Source: Rubricoccus sp038746605
GTDB taxonomy: Bacteria; Bacteroidota; Rhodothermia; Rhodothermales; Rubricoccaceae
DNA: 64,000 nucleotides
Reading direction: 5' to 3'
Assembly (NCBI GenBank): GCA_038746605.1
Contig: JBCDKM010000004.1
Location: forward strand, 124,001-188,000
Shown here: piece after piece, positions 1 to 8,047 of the stretch
Position numbering within the stretch: the stretch's first letter is position 1
Layout of the letters: each line of letters starts with the position of its first letter
Position numbers and translations under genes: made by a program
Notes under the pieces: generated by a model
What the model saw: only the letters and a program-made list of their open reading frames with translations
Told to the model about the DNA's origin: nothing
The model's database searches: none

Positions 1-48
1 CGTCACCACTCCTCGCGCCGTGCGCCCGCCCCGCAGACTGTACCACCG

Positions 49-204
49 ATGAAGCGCACCTACCAACCTAGCCGCCGCAAGCGCGCCAACAAGCACGGCT
101 ATCGTGCCCGCATGGCCTCCAAGAGTGGCCGAGGCGTCATCGCGCGCCGCCGCGCGAAGGGCCGTCACAAGCTTACCGTCAGCGACAGCAAGCCCGGCAA
201 GTAG
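49..204 (+). CDS. rpmH: 50S ribosomal protein L34
   Basis: A 51-residue basic protein begins MKRTYQPSRRKRANKHGYRARM and carries the L34 signature (KRTYQPS, HGFRARM-like HGYRARM, then GRxVIxRRRAKGR). It is a structural protein of the large ribosomal subunit. The ATG at 49 is the only start that gives the canonical N-terminus. The C-terminal tail (KLTVSDSKPGK) is slightly longer than the common 44-46 residues. It opens the conserved rpmH-rnpA-yidC block. Identification is secure from sequence alone. Confidence 0.97.
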   Translation: MKRTYQPSRRKRANKHGYRARMASKSGRGVIARRRAKGRHKLTVSDSKPGK

Positions 205-241
205 TCCCTCACTACGCTGCAGGGTACACCTTGGAGGGCGC

Positions 242-270
242 CCGCCTCGGTAGCGCCCTCGCCGAGGCCG
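242..270. repeat. Degenerate interspersed palindrome between rpmH and rnpA
   Basis: Left arm CCGCCTCGGT, a spacer of about 10 nt, then a decayed right arm CCGAGGCCG. It starts 37 nt after the rpmH stop. It belongs to the CCGCCTCGG...CCGAGGCGG family that recurs through the window. Confidence 0.6.
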
Positions 271-280
271 ACCGTCTGGC

Positions 281-718
281 ATGGACCGCCCCCACGCGTT
301 TCCTCGTGAGCGGCGCCTCAAGCGTCGGCGTCTCCTTCGGCCGCTCTTCAGCCGCTCCACGCCGGGCCGCGAGAGTCTCGCCGTGGGCGTCGTCCGCCTC
401 GCCTGGCGTCTCGTGCCGCGAGAGTCTACCGGGCATGACGTTCCCCTGCAGGTCGGCTTCGCGCCCGGCCGGAACGCGAGGACCAACGCAGGCCGAACTC
501 GCCTCCGCCGATACCTCCGCGAGACGTTCCGACAGCACCAGACCGCGCCCCTTCGCGCGTTGGAGGACTACCCGGAGCACACCCTCACGCTGATCGTCCT
601 CTTCCGAGGCCGAGAGGGCACCGCCTCCGCCGACCTCCGCCGAGATCTTCCGCGCGCGCTCGACCGACTGGTCACGCGACTCACCGAAGCTCGCACCTCG
701 GACGCCGACGTTCCGTAG
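281..718 (+). CDS. rnpA: Ribonuclease P protein component
   Basis: A 145-residue basic protein that would bind the RNase P RNA and help mature tRNA 5' ends. It starts FPRERRLKRRRLLRPLF, matching the family's FPKxxRLxxxxxFxxVF opening, and then has VGFAPGRNARTNAGRTRLRRYLRETFR in the place of the RNR helix. An in-frame TAG at 251 leaves ATG 281 as the only standard start. It follows rpmH and precedes yidC, the classic order. Oddity: the family's nearly invariant R-N-R reads R-T-R here. Length is slightly above the usual 110-130 residues. Confidence 0.9.
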   Translation: MDRPHAFPRERRLKRRRLLRPLFSRSTPGRESLAVGVVRLAWRLVPRESTGHDVPLQVGFAPGRNARTNAGRTRLRRYLRETFRQHQTAPLRALEDYPEHTLTLIVLFRGREGTASADLRRDLPRALDRLVTRLTEARTSDADVP

Positions 719-736
719 CGACCCGCTCTCCCCCCG

Positions 737-2632
737 ATGCAATCCGTGGAACCACAGGGCCTCGACCGCAACGCCGTCCTCGGCATCCTGCTGATCTCGC
801 TTCTTCTGCTCGTCTGGATGCTCACCCAGGCGCCGCAGCCAGAGGACTTCGAGACAGTAGACCCAACGGAGGAGATCGCCGAGGCGGACCCAGAGGCTGA
901 AATCGGCCCGACCCCTGACGCTGTCGAGGTCGCCACTCTCCAGGCGCCGAGCGACAGCCTCTTCGCGAGCGCTGTTGGAGGAGACGACCGAGAGATCGTC
1001 ATTGTCACTGAGCGTCAACGCGCAGTGCTCTCCACACAGGGTGGCACGTTCCGGTCGGTCCAACTCCCCAGCTACCGGAATGCCGTCACAGACCAGCCCG
1101 TCGAGTTAATCGCGGACTCCCTCGGCGCGCTCGCGGTCGGCTTCAGTCCGCCGACCGGCAGCTTCGTCGACACCCGGACCCTCTCGTTCACGCCCGTCGT
1201 GGACGGTCAGGTCTTCACAGGTGACAGCCTCGTGGTAGGCGAGGAATCGCGCGAGATCGCCTTCGAAGCGCGTGTTGGAGAGGGTGCCCTTCGGTTCGTC
1301 TACACCTTCGAGCCCGATGCGTATCAGGTTGGCTTCCGCGTGGAGACGCCAGGTACAGACCTTCTGGACCAGGGCGAGCGCGCCTACGATCTAACCTGGG
1401 ACGGTGCGCTTCCCCGCCAGGAAGGCGACGCCGAACAGGAGGCGGCACAGGCGGGCGCGTACGTCAACCTCGGCGGTGAAACGGACGTCCTCCGCCTCAC
1501 CGAAGAAGGCGCCGCCGAGGACGAGGGGCGATCAGGTGACATCAACTGGGTCGCGGTCAAAACCAAGTTCTTTGTCGCAGCCATCCTTCCTTCGGAAGGG
1601 ACGGACTCGGACGGAGCCCGGCTCTCCGGCCAACAGATCGGCGAGGCCACCTCAGAGGGCTTCGCCCAGGATTACACCGCGACGCTGGAGATGCACGGCC
1701 TCGCGGCGAACGAAGCCGCGACGTTTACGCTGTACTTGGGCCCGGTGGAGCTTCGCCGCCTCGCTGCGCTGGACATGTACGACGTGGTGGACTTCGGCTT
1801 CGGCGAGACCATCACGCGGCCCATCTCGCGCTACATCATCGCGCCGACCCTCGCGCTGCTGACCTCGTTCATCCCGTCGTTCGGTATCGCGATTCTCGTC
1901 TTCGCGCTGCTGATCAAGCTGGTGCTCTGGCCGCTAACGGCCGCCAGCTACAAGAACGCGGCGCGAATGCGGGAGCTGCAGCCGAAGATGGCCGCGATCA
2001 AGGAGAAGTACGGCGACGACCCACAGAAGCAGCAGGAGGCCGTCATGGGTCTCTACCGATCCGAGAAGATCAATCCGCTCGGCGGGTGTCTTCCGATGCT
2101 CCTCCAGTACCCGATCCTGATCTCGCTCTGGCGCTACTTCCAGAGCACGCTCGTGCTGCGGCAGGAGGGCTTTCTCTGGGCGCAGGACCTCTCCGCGCCG
2201 GACCCCATCCTGAATCTTCCGTTCACGATCCCGTTCTACGGTGACTTCGTGGCGGGCTTCACGCTGCTGATGGGCCTCTCGATGATCGTCCAGATGAAGG
2301 TGTCGATGAGCGGCTCTACCGCTATCGGAAGCCAGCAGAAGGTGATCATGTACGTCCTCCCGCTGACGTTCTTCCTCTTCTTCAACCGCTTCCCGAGCGG
2401 CCTGAGCCTCTACTACCTCGGGTTCAACCTGCTCTCCATCGTGCAGCAGCGGCTCGTCAACAAGAAGGTCCACGATCAGATCGAGGCGGGCGAAGACCTC
2501 AAGCCGAAGTCGCCCTCGCGCAACGGCAAGGCCAGCACCAACGGGGCCGCGAAGAAGCGCCGCAAGAAGCCCGGCCGCAGCCTCACCTCCGACGTCGTCT
2601 CGCGCGCGAAGAAGGGCGGCAAGCGGAAGTAA
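737..2632 (+). CDS. yidC: Membrane protein insertase YidC
   Basis: A 631-residue polytopic inner-membrane insertase/chaperone working with or without SecYEG. It shows an N-terminal membrane anchor (about residues 13-30), a large periplasmic beta-rich P1 domain (about 50-350), then the conserved 60KD_IMP core with the LVWPLTAASYKNAARMRELQP loop and three or four further membrane helices to about residue 575. A Lys/Arg-rich C-terminal tail (KKRRKKPGRS, AKKGGKRK) probably contacts the ribosome. It lies 18 nt after rnpA and 6 nt before mnmE, so co-transcription is likely. There is no room for yidD between rnpA and yidC. Confidence 0.97.
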   Translation: MQSVEPQGLDRNAVLGILLISLLLLVWMLTQAPQPEDFETVDPTEEIAEADPEAEIGPTPDAVEVATLQAPSDSLFASAVGGDDREIVIVTERQRAVLSTQGGTFRSVQLPSYRNAVTDQPVELIADSLGALAVGFSPPTGSFVDTRTLSFTPVVDGQVFTGDSLVVGEESREIAFEARVGEGALRFVYTFEPDAYQVGFRVETPGTDLLDQGERAYDLTWDGALPRQEGDAEQEAAQAGAYVNLGGETDVLRLTEEGAAEDEGRSGDINWVAVKTKFFVAAILPSEGTDSDGARLSGQQIGEATSEGFAQDYTATLEMHGLAANEAATFTLYLGPVELRRLAALDMYDVVDFGFGETITRPISRYIIAPTLALLTSFIPSFGIAILVFALLIKLVLWPLTAASYKNAARMRELQPKMAAIKEKYGDDPQKQQEAVMGLYRSEKINPLGGCLPMLLQYPILISLWRYFQSTLVLRQEGFLWAQDLSAPDPILNLPFTIPFYGDFVAGFTLLMGLSMIVQMKVSMSGSTAIGSQQKVIMYVLPLTFFLFFNRFPSGLSLYYLGFNLLSIVQQRLVNKKVHDQIEAGEDLKPKSPSRNGKASTNGAAKKRRKKPGRSLTSDVVSRAKKGGKRK

Positions 2633-2638
2633 CAGGCC

Positions 2639-4105
2639 ATGGACGGCCCTGACTCCCCCCGCCTCGGTACCGAGGCGGACACCATCGCGGCCCTCGCGAC
2701 AGCCCGTGGTGAGGCCGCGCTCGCCATCATCCGCGTGAGTGGGCCCGAGGCCGTCCAGATCGTCGCGAGCCAGTTCACGTGCGCCGCACTGAAGGAGGCA
2801 CCGAGCCACACGGCGCACGTCGGCTGGATCACGGACGCGGACGGCGAGCGGCTGGATCAGGTCGTCGCGACGCTCTTCCGGGCGCCGCGCAGCGCGACGG
2901 GCGAGGACGTGGTGGAAGTCTCGACCCACGGCGGCAGCGCCGCACCCCAACTCGTCCTCCGCGCGATCCTAGACGCGGGCGCGAGGCTCGCCGAACCGGG
3001 CGAGTTCACCCAGCGCGCGTTCCTGAACGGGAAGCTAGACCTCGCCCAGGCCGAGGCCATCGCGGACCTCATCCACGCCCGCAGCACCGCCGCCGCCCGC
3101 GCTGCCGCGCGCGGCGTGGAAGGCCGCACCTCAGATGCCCTCGCGGAGATCAAGGACCGGCTCCTCGAAACTGCCGCACTGGTGGAGCTGGAACTGGATT
3201 TCTCGGATGAAGACGTGGAGTTCGCCGACCGCTCCCAACTCGTCTCACTCCTCACCGAGGCGGATCAACAGCTCGGCACGCTCCTCTCCACCGCCCGCCT
3301 CGGGGCCCTCGTGCGCGACGGCGTCCGCGTGGTCATCGGCGGGCGGCCGAACGCAGGCAAGAGCACGCTGCTCAACGCCCTCGTCGAACACGACCGCGCC
3401 ATCGTCTCCGACATCCCGGGCACCACGCGCGACCGCGTGGAGGCGGAGCGCGAGATCGACGGGCTGCTCTTCCGTTTCGTGGACACCGCCGGGCTCCGCG
3501 AGACCGCCGATGCGGTGGAGGCCGAGGGGGTCCGCCGTAGCCGCGAGGCCGCCGAGACTGCCGACGTGCTCCTCTACGTCGTAGACGCCCGCACCGGCCC
3601 GGACGCAGAGGAACGCGCGTTCCTTTCGGACTTGCGCGCGCGCCGCCCCGGTCTCGCGATCCTCCGCGTCGCGAACAAAGCAGATCTGGTGGGAGCCCTC
3701 GAACGACGGACCCCAGCCGACTCCATCCGCCTCGGCGTCGAGGCGGGCCCACCTGCGGACCTGGAGGGGGACCACGCAAGCTGGCAGCCGCTCTCTGCCC
3801 GTGCTGCATTGACCGACCCCGCTCGCCTCAGTCCTCTTCGCGAGGCCCTCATCGAGGCGGTCCGCCGGGGCGACTCTGAACCTGAGAGCGGCGTCCTCGT
3901 CACCAACGAGCGGCACCGTCAGTTGCTCACCACCGCTCGCGGGGCGGTCGGTCGAGCCCGCGCGCACGCCGAGGCGGGGACCTCCGGCGATCTTCTCGCG
4001 CTCGATCTCCGCGCCGCGCTAGACGCCCTCGGCCGCATCACCGGCGCCGTCACACCAGACGACGTGCTCGGCGCCATCTTCGGGCGCTTCTGCATCGGGA
4101 AGTAG
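2639..4105 (+). CDS. mnmE: tRNA uridine-5-carboxymethylaminomethyl GTPase MnmE, with two palindrome-encoded inserts
   Basis: A 488-residue partner of MnmG in modifying wobble U34 of tRNA. It has the N-terminal formyl-THF-binding fold (DTIAALATA...IIRVSG), a helical domain, the GTPase domain with P-loop GRPNAGKST (about residues 235-243), DTAG, NKAD (G4) and SAR (G5), and the diagnostic C-terminal FCIGK. It is longer than the usual ~455 residues, partly because two palindrome copies are translated in frame. RLGTEA occupies residues 8-13, directly before the normal DTIAA start. RLGVEA occupies residues 364-369, in the loop between G4 and G5. No catalytic motif is interrupted. It follows yidC by 6 nt. 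Confidence 0.97.
   Translation: MDGPDSPRLGTEADTIAALATARGEAALAIIRVSGPEAVQIVASQFTCAALKEAPSHTAHVGWITDADGERLDQVVATLFRAPRSATGEDVVEVSTHGGSAAPQLVLRAILDAGARLAEPGEFTQRAFLNGKLDLAQAEAIADLIHARSTAAARAAARGVEGRTSDALAEIKDRLLETAALVELELDFSDEDVEFADRSQLVSLLTEADQQLGTLLSTARLGALVRDGVRVVIGGRPNAGKSTLLNALVEHDRAIVSDIPGTTRDRVEAEREIDGLLFRFVDTAGLRETADAVEAEGVRRSREAAETADVLLYVVDARTGPDAEERAFLSDLRARRPGLAILRVANKADLVGALERRTPADSIRLGVEAGPPADLEGDHASWQPLSARAALTDPARLSPLREALIEAVRRGDSEPESGVLVTNERHRQLLTTARGAVGRARAHAEAGTSGDLLALDLRAALDALGRITGAVTPDDVLGAIFGRFCIGK
2659..2678. repeat. 20-bp palindrome inside mnmE (N-terminus)
   Basis: A perfect loopless copy, CCGCCTCGGTACCGAGGCGG. It is translated as RLGTEA at residues 8-13 of MnmE, ahead of the conserved N-terminal strand. 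Confidence 0.95.
3727..3746. repeat. 20-bp palindrome inside mnmE (G domain)
   Basis: CCGCCTCGGCGTCGAGGCGG, with arms intact apart from the central CGT. It is translated as RLGVEA (residues 364-369), in the same frame as the other intragenic copies, between the G4 NKAD and G5 SAR motifs. Confidence 0.9.
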
Positions 4106-4176
4106 CCGCTCGGCGACGGACGGTTCTGAGCCAGAGAAGGCACGCGGTATCCTCGCGAGACCTCACCCCTCGTGCT

Positions 4177-4716
4177 ATGTCCCGCTTTCTTCTCGCCCTC
4201 GCGCTTCTCGTCACCACTCTCCCCGCCACCGCACAAGACGCGGATCCCTCCGACGTGGAGTCTATCGGCGCCATCCTCGATGCCGTCTACGACGTGATCT
4301 CCGGCCCCACGACGGAGGCGCGCGACTGGGATCGGTTCCGCTCTCTGATGCACGAGGACGCGCGGCTCATCCCCATCGGCCAGGGGCAAGACTCGACCTG
4401 GGGACCGTATGTCGTCTGGAGCGTGGAGGACTATGTGGCGTACGGCTCAGACGCCTTCGCCAACTCGCCCGTCCTCCAGGGCAAGGGCTTCTACGAGGTC
4501 GAGGCGACCCGCCGTGTGGAACGCTACTCGCACCTCGCGCACGCGTGGAGCACCTACGAGACCCGCCTGGATCCGAGCGAGGAGCCCTTCGCGCGAGGCA
4601 TCAACTCGTTCCAACTCTACCACGACGGTGAGCGCTGGTGGGTGATGCAGATCTTCTGGCAGCAGGAGTCGCCGGACGCGCCGATCCCTGTGGCGTACCT
4701 CCCCGAGGGTCAGTAG
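4177..4716 (+). CDS. Secreted NTF2-like (SnoaL-fold) protein
   Basis: A 179-residue protein with an N-terminal signal peptide (SRFLLALALLVTTLPATAQ, cleavage after AQ likely). The rest resembles the nuclear-transport-factor-2/SnoaL alpha+beta barrel family: an initial helix, WDRFRSLMHEDARLIPIG, a variable middle, then AWSTYETRLDP...GINSFQLYHDGERWWVMQIFWQQE typical of the terminal strands. No catalytic residues can be named; the family includes many unassigned binding proteins. A TAtcCTCG sequence at about 4149 could be its -7 element. It lies between mnmE and mnmG but is unlikely to share their function. Confidence 0.75.
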   Translation: MSRFLLALALLVTTLPATAQDADPSDVESIGAILDAVYDVISGPTTEARDWDRFRSLMHEDARLIPIGQGQDSTWGPYVVWSVEDYVAYGSDAFANSPVLQGKGFYEVEATRRVERYSHLAHAWSTYETRLDPSEEPFARGINSFQLYHDGERWWVMQIFWQQESPDAPIPVAYLPEGQ

Positions 4717-4718
4717 CC

Positions 4719-4752
4719 CCGCCTCGGTCTCTCCGCCGACCCGCCGAGGCGG
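4719..4752. repeat. 34-bp palindrome, 2 nt after the preceding stop
   Basis: Arms CCGCCTCGGT and GCCGAGGCGG around a 14-nt spacer. It begins 2 nt after the TAG at 4714-4716. Confidence 0.9.
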
Positions 4753-4785
4753 GCAGCTTCGCTGCAAATCCAGCCCGCGAGGCTC

Positions 4786-4811
4786 GTTCGCGTCCTACTC
4801 TGGGCGCGAAC
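4786..4811. other. Inverted repeat upstream of mnmG
   Basis: GTTCGCG (4786-4792) and CGCGAAC (4805-4811) form a perfect 7-bp stem with a 12-nt loop, 15 nt before the mnmG start. It could be a 5' UTR hairpin or operator; there is no functional evidence. Confidence 0.35.
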
Positions 4812-4825
4812 AGTCAGATCTCACC

Positions 4826-6733
4826 GTGGACACCTACGACGTGATCGTGGTTGGCGGCGGGCACGCGGGGGCGGAGGCCGCCCACGCCGCCGCCTGCCTC
4901 GGCGCCCGCACTCTCCTCCTCACCACCTCGCTCGACACCATCGGGCAGATGTCGTGCAACCCGGCCATCGGCGGCGTCGGGAAGGGCCAGATCGTGCGCG
5001 AGATCGACGCACTCGGTGGGCTCATGGGCCGCGTGGCGGACGCGACGGCCGTCCACTTTCGGATGCTCAACACGAGCAAGGGCGCCGCCGTCTGGAGCCC
5101 CCGCTGCCAGAGCGACCGCCGCGAGTACGCGTCAATGCTCCGCTGGGAACTGGAGAACACACCGAACCTCTCGTTCCGCCAGGACGGGGCGGTCGGCCTC
5201 GTGACCGAGGCGGACGGGGTCGGCGAACGTATTGCGGGCGTCGTGACGCGGAGCGGTGCCACCTTCCGCGCGAAGGCGGTCATCCTCACGACGGGCACGT
5301 TTATGGGAGGCACCATCCACGTCGGCGAGAAACAGCGTTCGGGAGGGCGCGACGGCGAGAGCGCCGTGGCCGGATTGACCGCTGCGCTGCACCGGTTGGG
5401 TTTCGAGACCGGTCGACTCAAAACCGGCACCCCGCCCCGCTTGGATGGCCGCACCATCGACTGGAGCGCCTGCGAGCCTCAGCCGAGCGACGAGACCCCG
5501 CGCCCGTTTTCGTTCATGAGCGACACGCTCCCCGGCGATCCGCTCCACTGCTACATCACGCACACGGATCAGCGGGTTCACGACATTCTGCGCGAGGGCT
5601 TCGAGGCGAGCCCGATGTTCACCGGTCGTATCCAGGGCCGAGGCCCGCGCTACTGCCCCAGCATCGAGGACAAGATCGACCGGTTCGCGAGCAAGACAAG
5701 CCACCAGTTGTTCTTGGAGCCGGAGGGCCGCCGCACGCACGAGGTCTACGTCAACGGCTTCTCGACCAGCCTGCCGGAGCCGGTCCAACGCGAGGCGCTG
5801 CGCCTCATCCCGGGCCTGGAGCGCGCCCACATGCTCCGCCCTGGCTACGCCATCGAGTACGACTATGTGCCGCCGCATCAGGTGCGCCGCACGATGGAGA
5901 CGAAACGTGTCCCGGGCCTCTTCCTCGCGGGCCAGATCAACGGCACCACGGGCTACGAGGAGGCCGCTGCGCAGGGTCTGATGGCAGGCATCAACGCCGC
6001 GCGAGTCCTCGCGAACGACGAGCCCATCGTCCTCGGTCGCGACCAGGCCTACATCGGCGTCCTCGTGGACGACCTCGTCGCGAAGGGCACCGACGAGCCG
6101 TACCGCATGTTCACCAGCCGCGCCGAGCACCGCATCCTCCTCCGTCAGGACAATGCGGACCGCCGCCTGACACCGCTGGGCTACGAGTTGGGCCTCGCCT
6201 CGCGCGAGCGTCTGGACCGCATGACCTCTCGCCGCGAGGCTGCCGAGAGCCTCCGCGACCGGCTGGCGTCCACGTCCGCGAAGGCTGAAGACGTGAATCC
6301 ATACCTCGAACGAATCGGCTCCGCGCCCATCCCGACGGCGATGCGGCTGAACAAGCTCGCGCTCCGCCCAGAGGTTCACCTCGCGGCTCTGCTCGCCGTC
6401 TCCGGCCACGCCGACCTCGTGCCCGAGGTGGACGGACTCGAACCGATCACAGAGGCGGTCGAGACGGAGTTGAAGTACGCGGGCTACCTCGCGCGCGAGA
6501 CGGAGGCTGCGGAGAAGCTCCGCGACCTGGAGCGCTGGCGCGTCCCCGAAGGCTTCGACTTCAGCGCGCTCACCTCCATCTCGCACGAGGCCCGCGAGAA
6601 GCTCCAGAAGATCCAGCCCGAGACGCTGGGACAGGCCTCGCGCGTGAGCGGCGTCCGCCCCTCCGATGTGCAGGCGCTGATGGTGCTCCTCCGCCGCCAT
6701 CGCCTCCCGGCTGCCCAGCCGCAGGCCGCATGA
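4826..6733 (+). CDS. mnmG: tRNA uridine-5-carboxymethylaminomethyl synthesis enzyme MnmG (GidA)
   Basis: A 635-residue FAD enzyme that works with MnmE on tRNA wobble uridine. It has the dinucleotide-binding GGGHAGAEAA motif near the N-terminus, the family signatures SCNPAIGGVGKGQIVREIDALGG and GLFLAGQINGTTGYEEAAAQG, and TSRAEHRILLRQDNAD. The C-terminal helical MnmE/tRNA-binding region is complete. GTG at 4826 gives the standard DTYDVIVVGGG start. The stop overlaps the rsmG start by 4 nt (ATGA), so translation is probably coupled. A single decayed palindrome-like arm (TEADG, about residues 129-133) is present but may simply be native sequence. Confidence 0.97.
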   Translation: MDTYDVIVVGGGHAGAEAAHAAACLGARTLLLTTSLDTIGQMSCNPAIGGVGKGQIVREIDALGGLMGRVADATAVHFRMLNTSKGAAVWSPRCQSDRREYASMLRWELENTPNLSFRQDGAVGLVTEADGVGERIAGVVTRSGATFRAKAVILTTGTFMGGTIHVGEKQRSGGRDGESAVAGLTAALHRLGFETGRLKTGTPPRLDGRTIDWSACEPQPSDETPRPFSFMSDTLPGDPLHCYITHTDQRVHDILREGFEASPMFTGRIQGRGPRYCPSIEDKIDRFASKTSHQLFLEPEGRRTHEVYVNGFSTSLPEPVQREALRLIPGLERAHMLRPGYAIEYDYVPPHQVRRTMETKRVPGLFLAGQINGTTGYEEAAAQGLMAGINAARVLANDEPIVLGRDQAYIGVLVDDLVAKGTDEPYRMFTSRAEHRILLRQDNADRRLTPLGYELGLASRERLDRMTSRREAAESLRDRLASTSAKAEDVNPYLERIGSAPIPTAMRLNKLALRPEVHLAALLAVSGHADLVPEVDGLEPITEAVETELKYAGYLARETEAAEKLRDLERWRVPEGFDFSALTSISHEAREKLQKIQPETLGQASRVSGVRPSDVQALMVLLRRHRLPAAQPQAA

Positions 6734-7368
6734 GCTTCGATCCTTTCGCTGTGCTCTCGGACCTCCAGCGTGAGCAACTCTCGCGCTACGCTGACGAACT
6801 CGCCCGCGTCAACCGCCGGTTCAACCTCGTCGCGCCGAGCACCCTCGCGGACACCGAGCGCGTGCACCTGCGGCACAGCCTCGCGCTAACCTGGCGCGCG
6901 TTCCCCGCGGGCGCGACGGTCGTGGACTGGGGTGCGGGCGGCGGGTTGCCCACGGTCCCGCTCGCCATCGCGTTTCCTGGGACGCAGTTCGTCGCCGTGG
7001 ACTCGGTCGGGAAGAAGATGGAGGCCGTCCGGCTGTTTGCGCGTCGTCTGGAACTTCCGAACCTTTCGGTCTGGAACGGCCGCGCGGAGCACTACGACGG
7101 CCCCCTTCCCCACTACGCCGTCTCCCGCGCGACGGCGCCCCTGGCCGACCTCTGGGCCTGGACCGAGCGCGTCCGCCAGCCAGTCCGCCTCGGCACCGAG
7201 GCGGACCGGGCCGTGTGGCAGCCCGGACTCCTCACGCTCAAAGGCGGCGACCTCGGAGCGGAGATCGCGGCGCTGCCCGAGGGCGTGACGGTGGAGCGCC
7301 ACGAACTGACGGACCTCCTCGGCGGCTCCTTCGCGACGAAGGTGCTCCTCCACGTCCGGCCAGCCTAG
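6730..7368 (+). CDS. rsmG: 16S rRNA (guanine-527-N7)-methyltransferase RsmG, with in-frame palindrome
   Basis: A 212-residue SAM-dependent methyltransferase of the GidB family. It shows the N-terminal helix LSRYADELARVNRRFNLVAP and the SAM-binding VVDWGAGGGLPTVPLAIAFP, followed by the family's FVAVDSVGKKMEAV and AVSRATAPL segments. The palindrome at 7185-7204 is translated as RLGTEA (residues 153-158) in the surface segment before LLTLKGGDL. Start overlaps mnmG by 4 nt. A strong hairpin follows the stop, so this probably ends the mnmG-rsmG transcript. Confidence 0.95.
   Translation: MSFDPFAVLSDLQREQLSRYADELARVNRRFNLVAPSTLADTERVHLRHSLALTWRAFPAGATVVDWGAGGGLPTVPLAIAFPGTQFVAVDSVGKKMEAVRLFARRLELPNLSVWNGRAEHYDGPLPHYAVSRATAPLADLWAWTERVRQPVRLGTEADRAVWQPGLLTLKGGDLGAEIAALPEGVTVERHELTDLLGGSFATKVLLHVRPA
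7185..7204. repeat. 20-bp palindrome inside rsmG
   Basis: CCGCCTCGGCACCGAGGCGG, extended by GT/AC to 24 bp of dyad symmetry. It is read as RLGTEA with no stop or frameshift. Confidence 0.95.
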
Positions 7369-7375
7369 ACGCACC

Positions 7376-7408
7376 GCGCCCCGCCAGCGAAGACCGCCAG
7401 CGGGGCGC
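7376..7408. terminator. Hairpin between convergent rsmG and an outer-membrane protein gene
   Basis: GCGCCCCGC (7376-7384) pairs with GCGGGGCGC (7400-7408) in a perfect 9-bp GC stem. It is followed by an A-rich run rather than a U tract on the plus strand. The position between converging genes suggests a bidirectional terminator. Confidence 0.6.
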
Positions 7409-7428
7409 AAGGAAAAGGCGAGCGGCGG

Positions 7429-7986
7429 CTACCGGCCGAACCGGTAAACGCCTGTGATCCCGACGACGTGGTGCCGGAAGTCGTTGAGTTCGCCCTCGGT
7501 TGCGTCTTGTACGCTGAACGTGTAGCGCGCGTCCACGCCGAACGGACCCGAGGCGATGCCTGCACCGACGGCCACGCCGAGGTTGGTCGAGTTGAAGCGC
7601 ACAGCGTCGTCATCTTCGCTGAGCTTGATCGCTAGCGCAGGGCCTGCGTAGACGTTCACGTCCAGCAGGCTGCTGACCGGCAGCGCGACGGAGGCGAGGA
7701 CGGGGACTTCGAGGTAGTCCACACTCCGGCTCTCATTCGGCTCCTCGCGCGAGACGCCCTTCTGCGTGTAGAGGACTTCGGGCTGAAGCGAGAACGAGGT
7801 GGCGACGGGGACCTCGGCGAAGACGCCGCCCACGAAGCCGAGCTTCGCGCCACGGTCGTTGAGGTCCCGATCATCGTCGGGGATGATGGTGGCGACGTTG
7901 AGCCCGGCCCTGAGGCCGAACGTGGTCTGGGCGGAAACGGCGGGGATCGCGACGAGGAGAGCCACGAGGGAAAAGAAGCGAGTCAT
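7429..7986 (-). CDS. Outer-membrane beta-barrel protein (PorT-like)
   Basis: A 185-residue protein with a signal peptide (TRFFSLVALLVAIPAVSAQ), then TFGLRAGLNVATI, the opening strand typical of the porin/OMP_b-brl_2 family. Alternating hydrophobic strands follow, including FSLQPEVLYTQKG and DYLEVPVLASVALP, and it ends in an aromatic-rich terminal strand. It is paralogous to the adjacent gene at 8048-8662, sharing the GLxxGLN, PEVLYxQKG/AEVLYSQKG and DYLEVPVxxxxALP motifs, so this is a tandem duplication. No specific substrate can be inferred. Confidence 0.8.
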   Translation of the reverse strand: MTRFFSLVALLVAIPAVSAQTTFGLRAGLNVATIIPDDDRDLNDRGAKLGFVGGVFAEVPVATSFSLQPEVLYTQKGVSREEPNESRSVDYLEVPVLASVALPVSSLLDVNVYAGPALAIKLSEDDDAVRFNSTNLGVAVGAGIASGPFGVDARYTFSVQDATEGELNDFRHHVVGITGVYRFGR

Positions 7987-8047
7987 GAGTGGTGGGGAGA
8001 GAGGAGCCTCGCGGACGGCGCGCGCCCACGAGGCGAAGGGAAGCGGT

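Noticed and set aside
212..1063. A 283-codon minus-strand frame over rnpA and the yidC start
   Set aside because: It is a shadow of two conserved genes on the plus strand.
2659..2678. Palindromes as simple intrinsic terminators
   Set aside because: No copy has a U tract, and several lie inside genes or between divergent genes, so termination cannot be the general role.
5205..5219. TEAD/GTEA-like strings in mnmG (TEADG), nusB (VRTEAD) and sspC (VTEADGTEAM)
   Set aside because: Only one palindrome arm is present in each and the residues could be native; they were not counted as copies.
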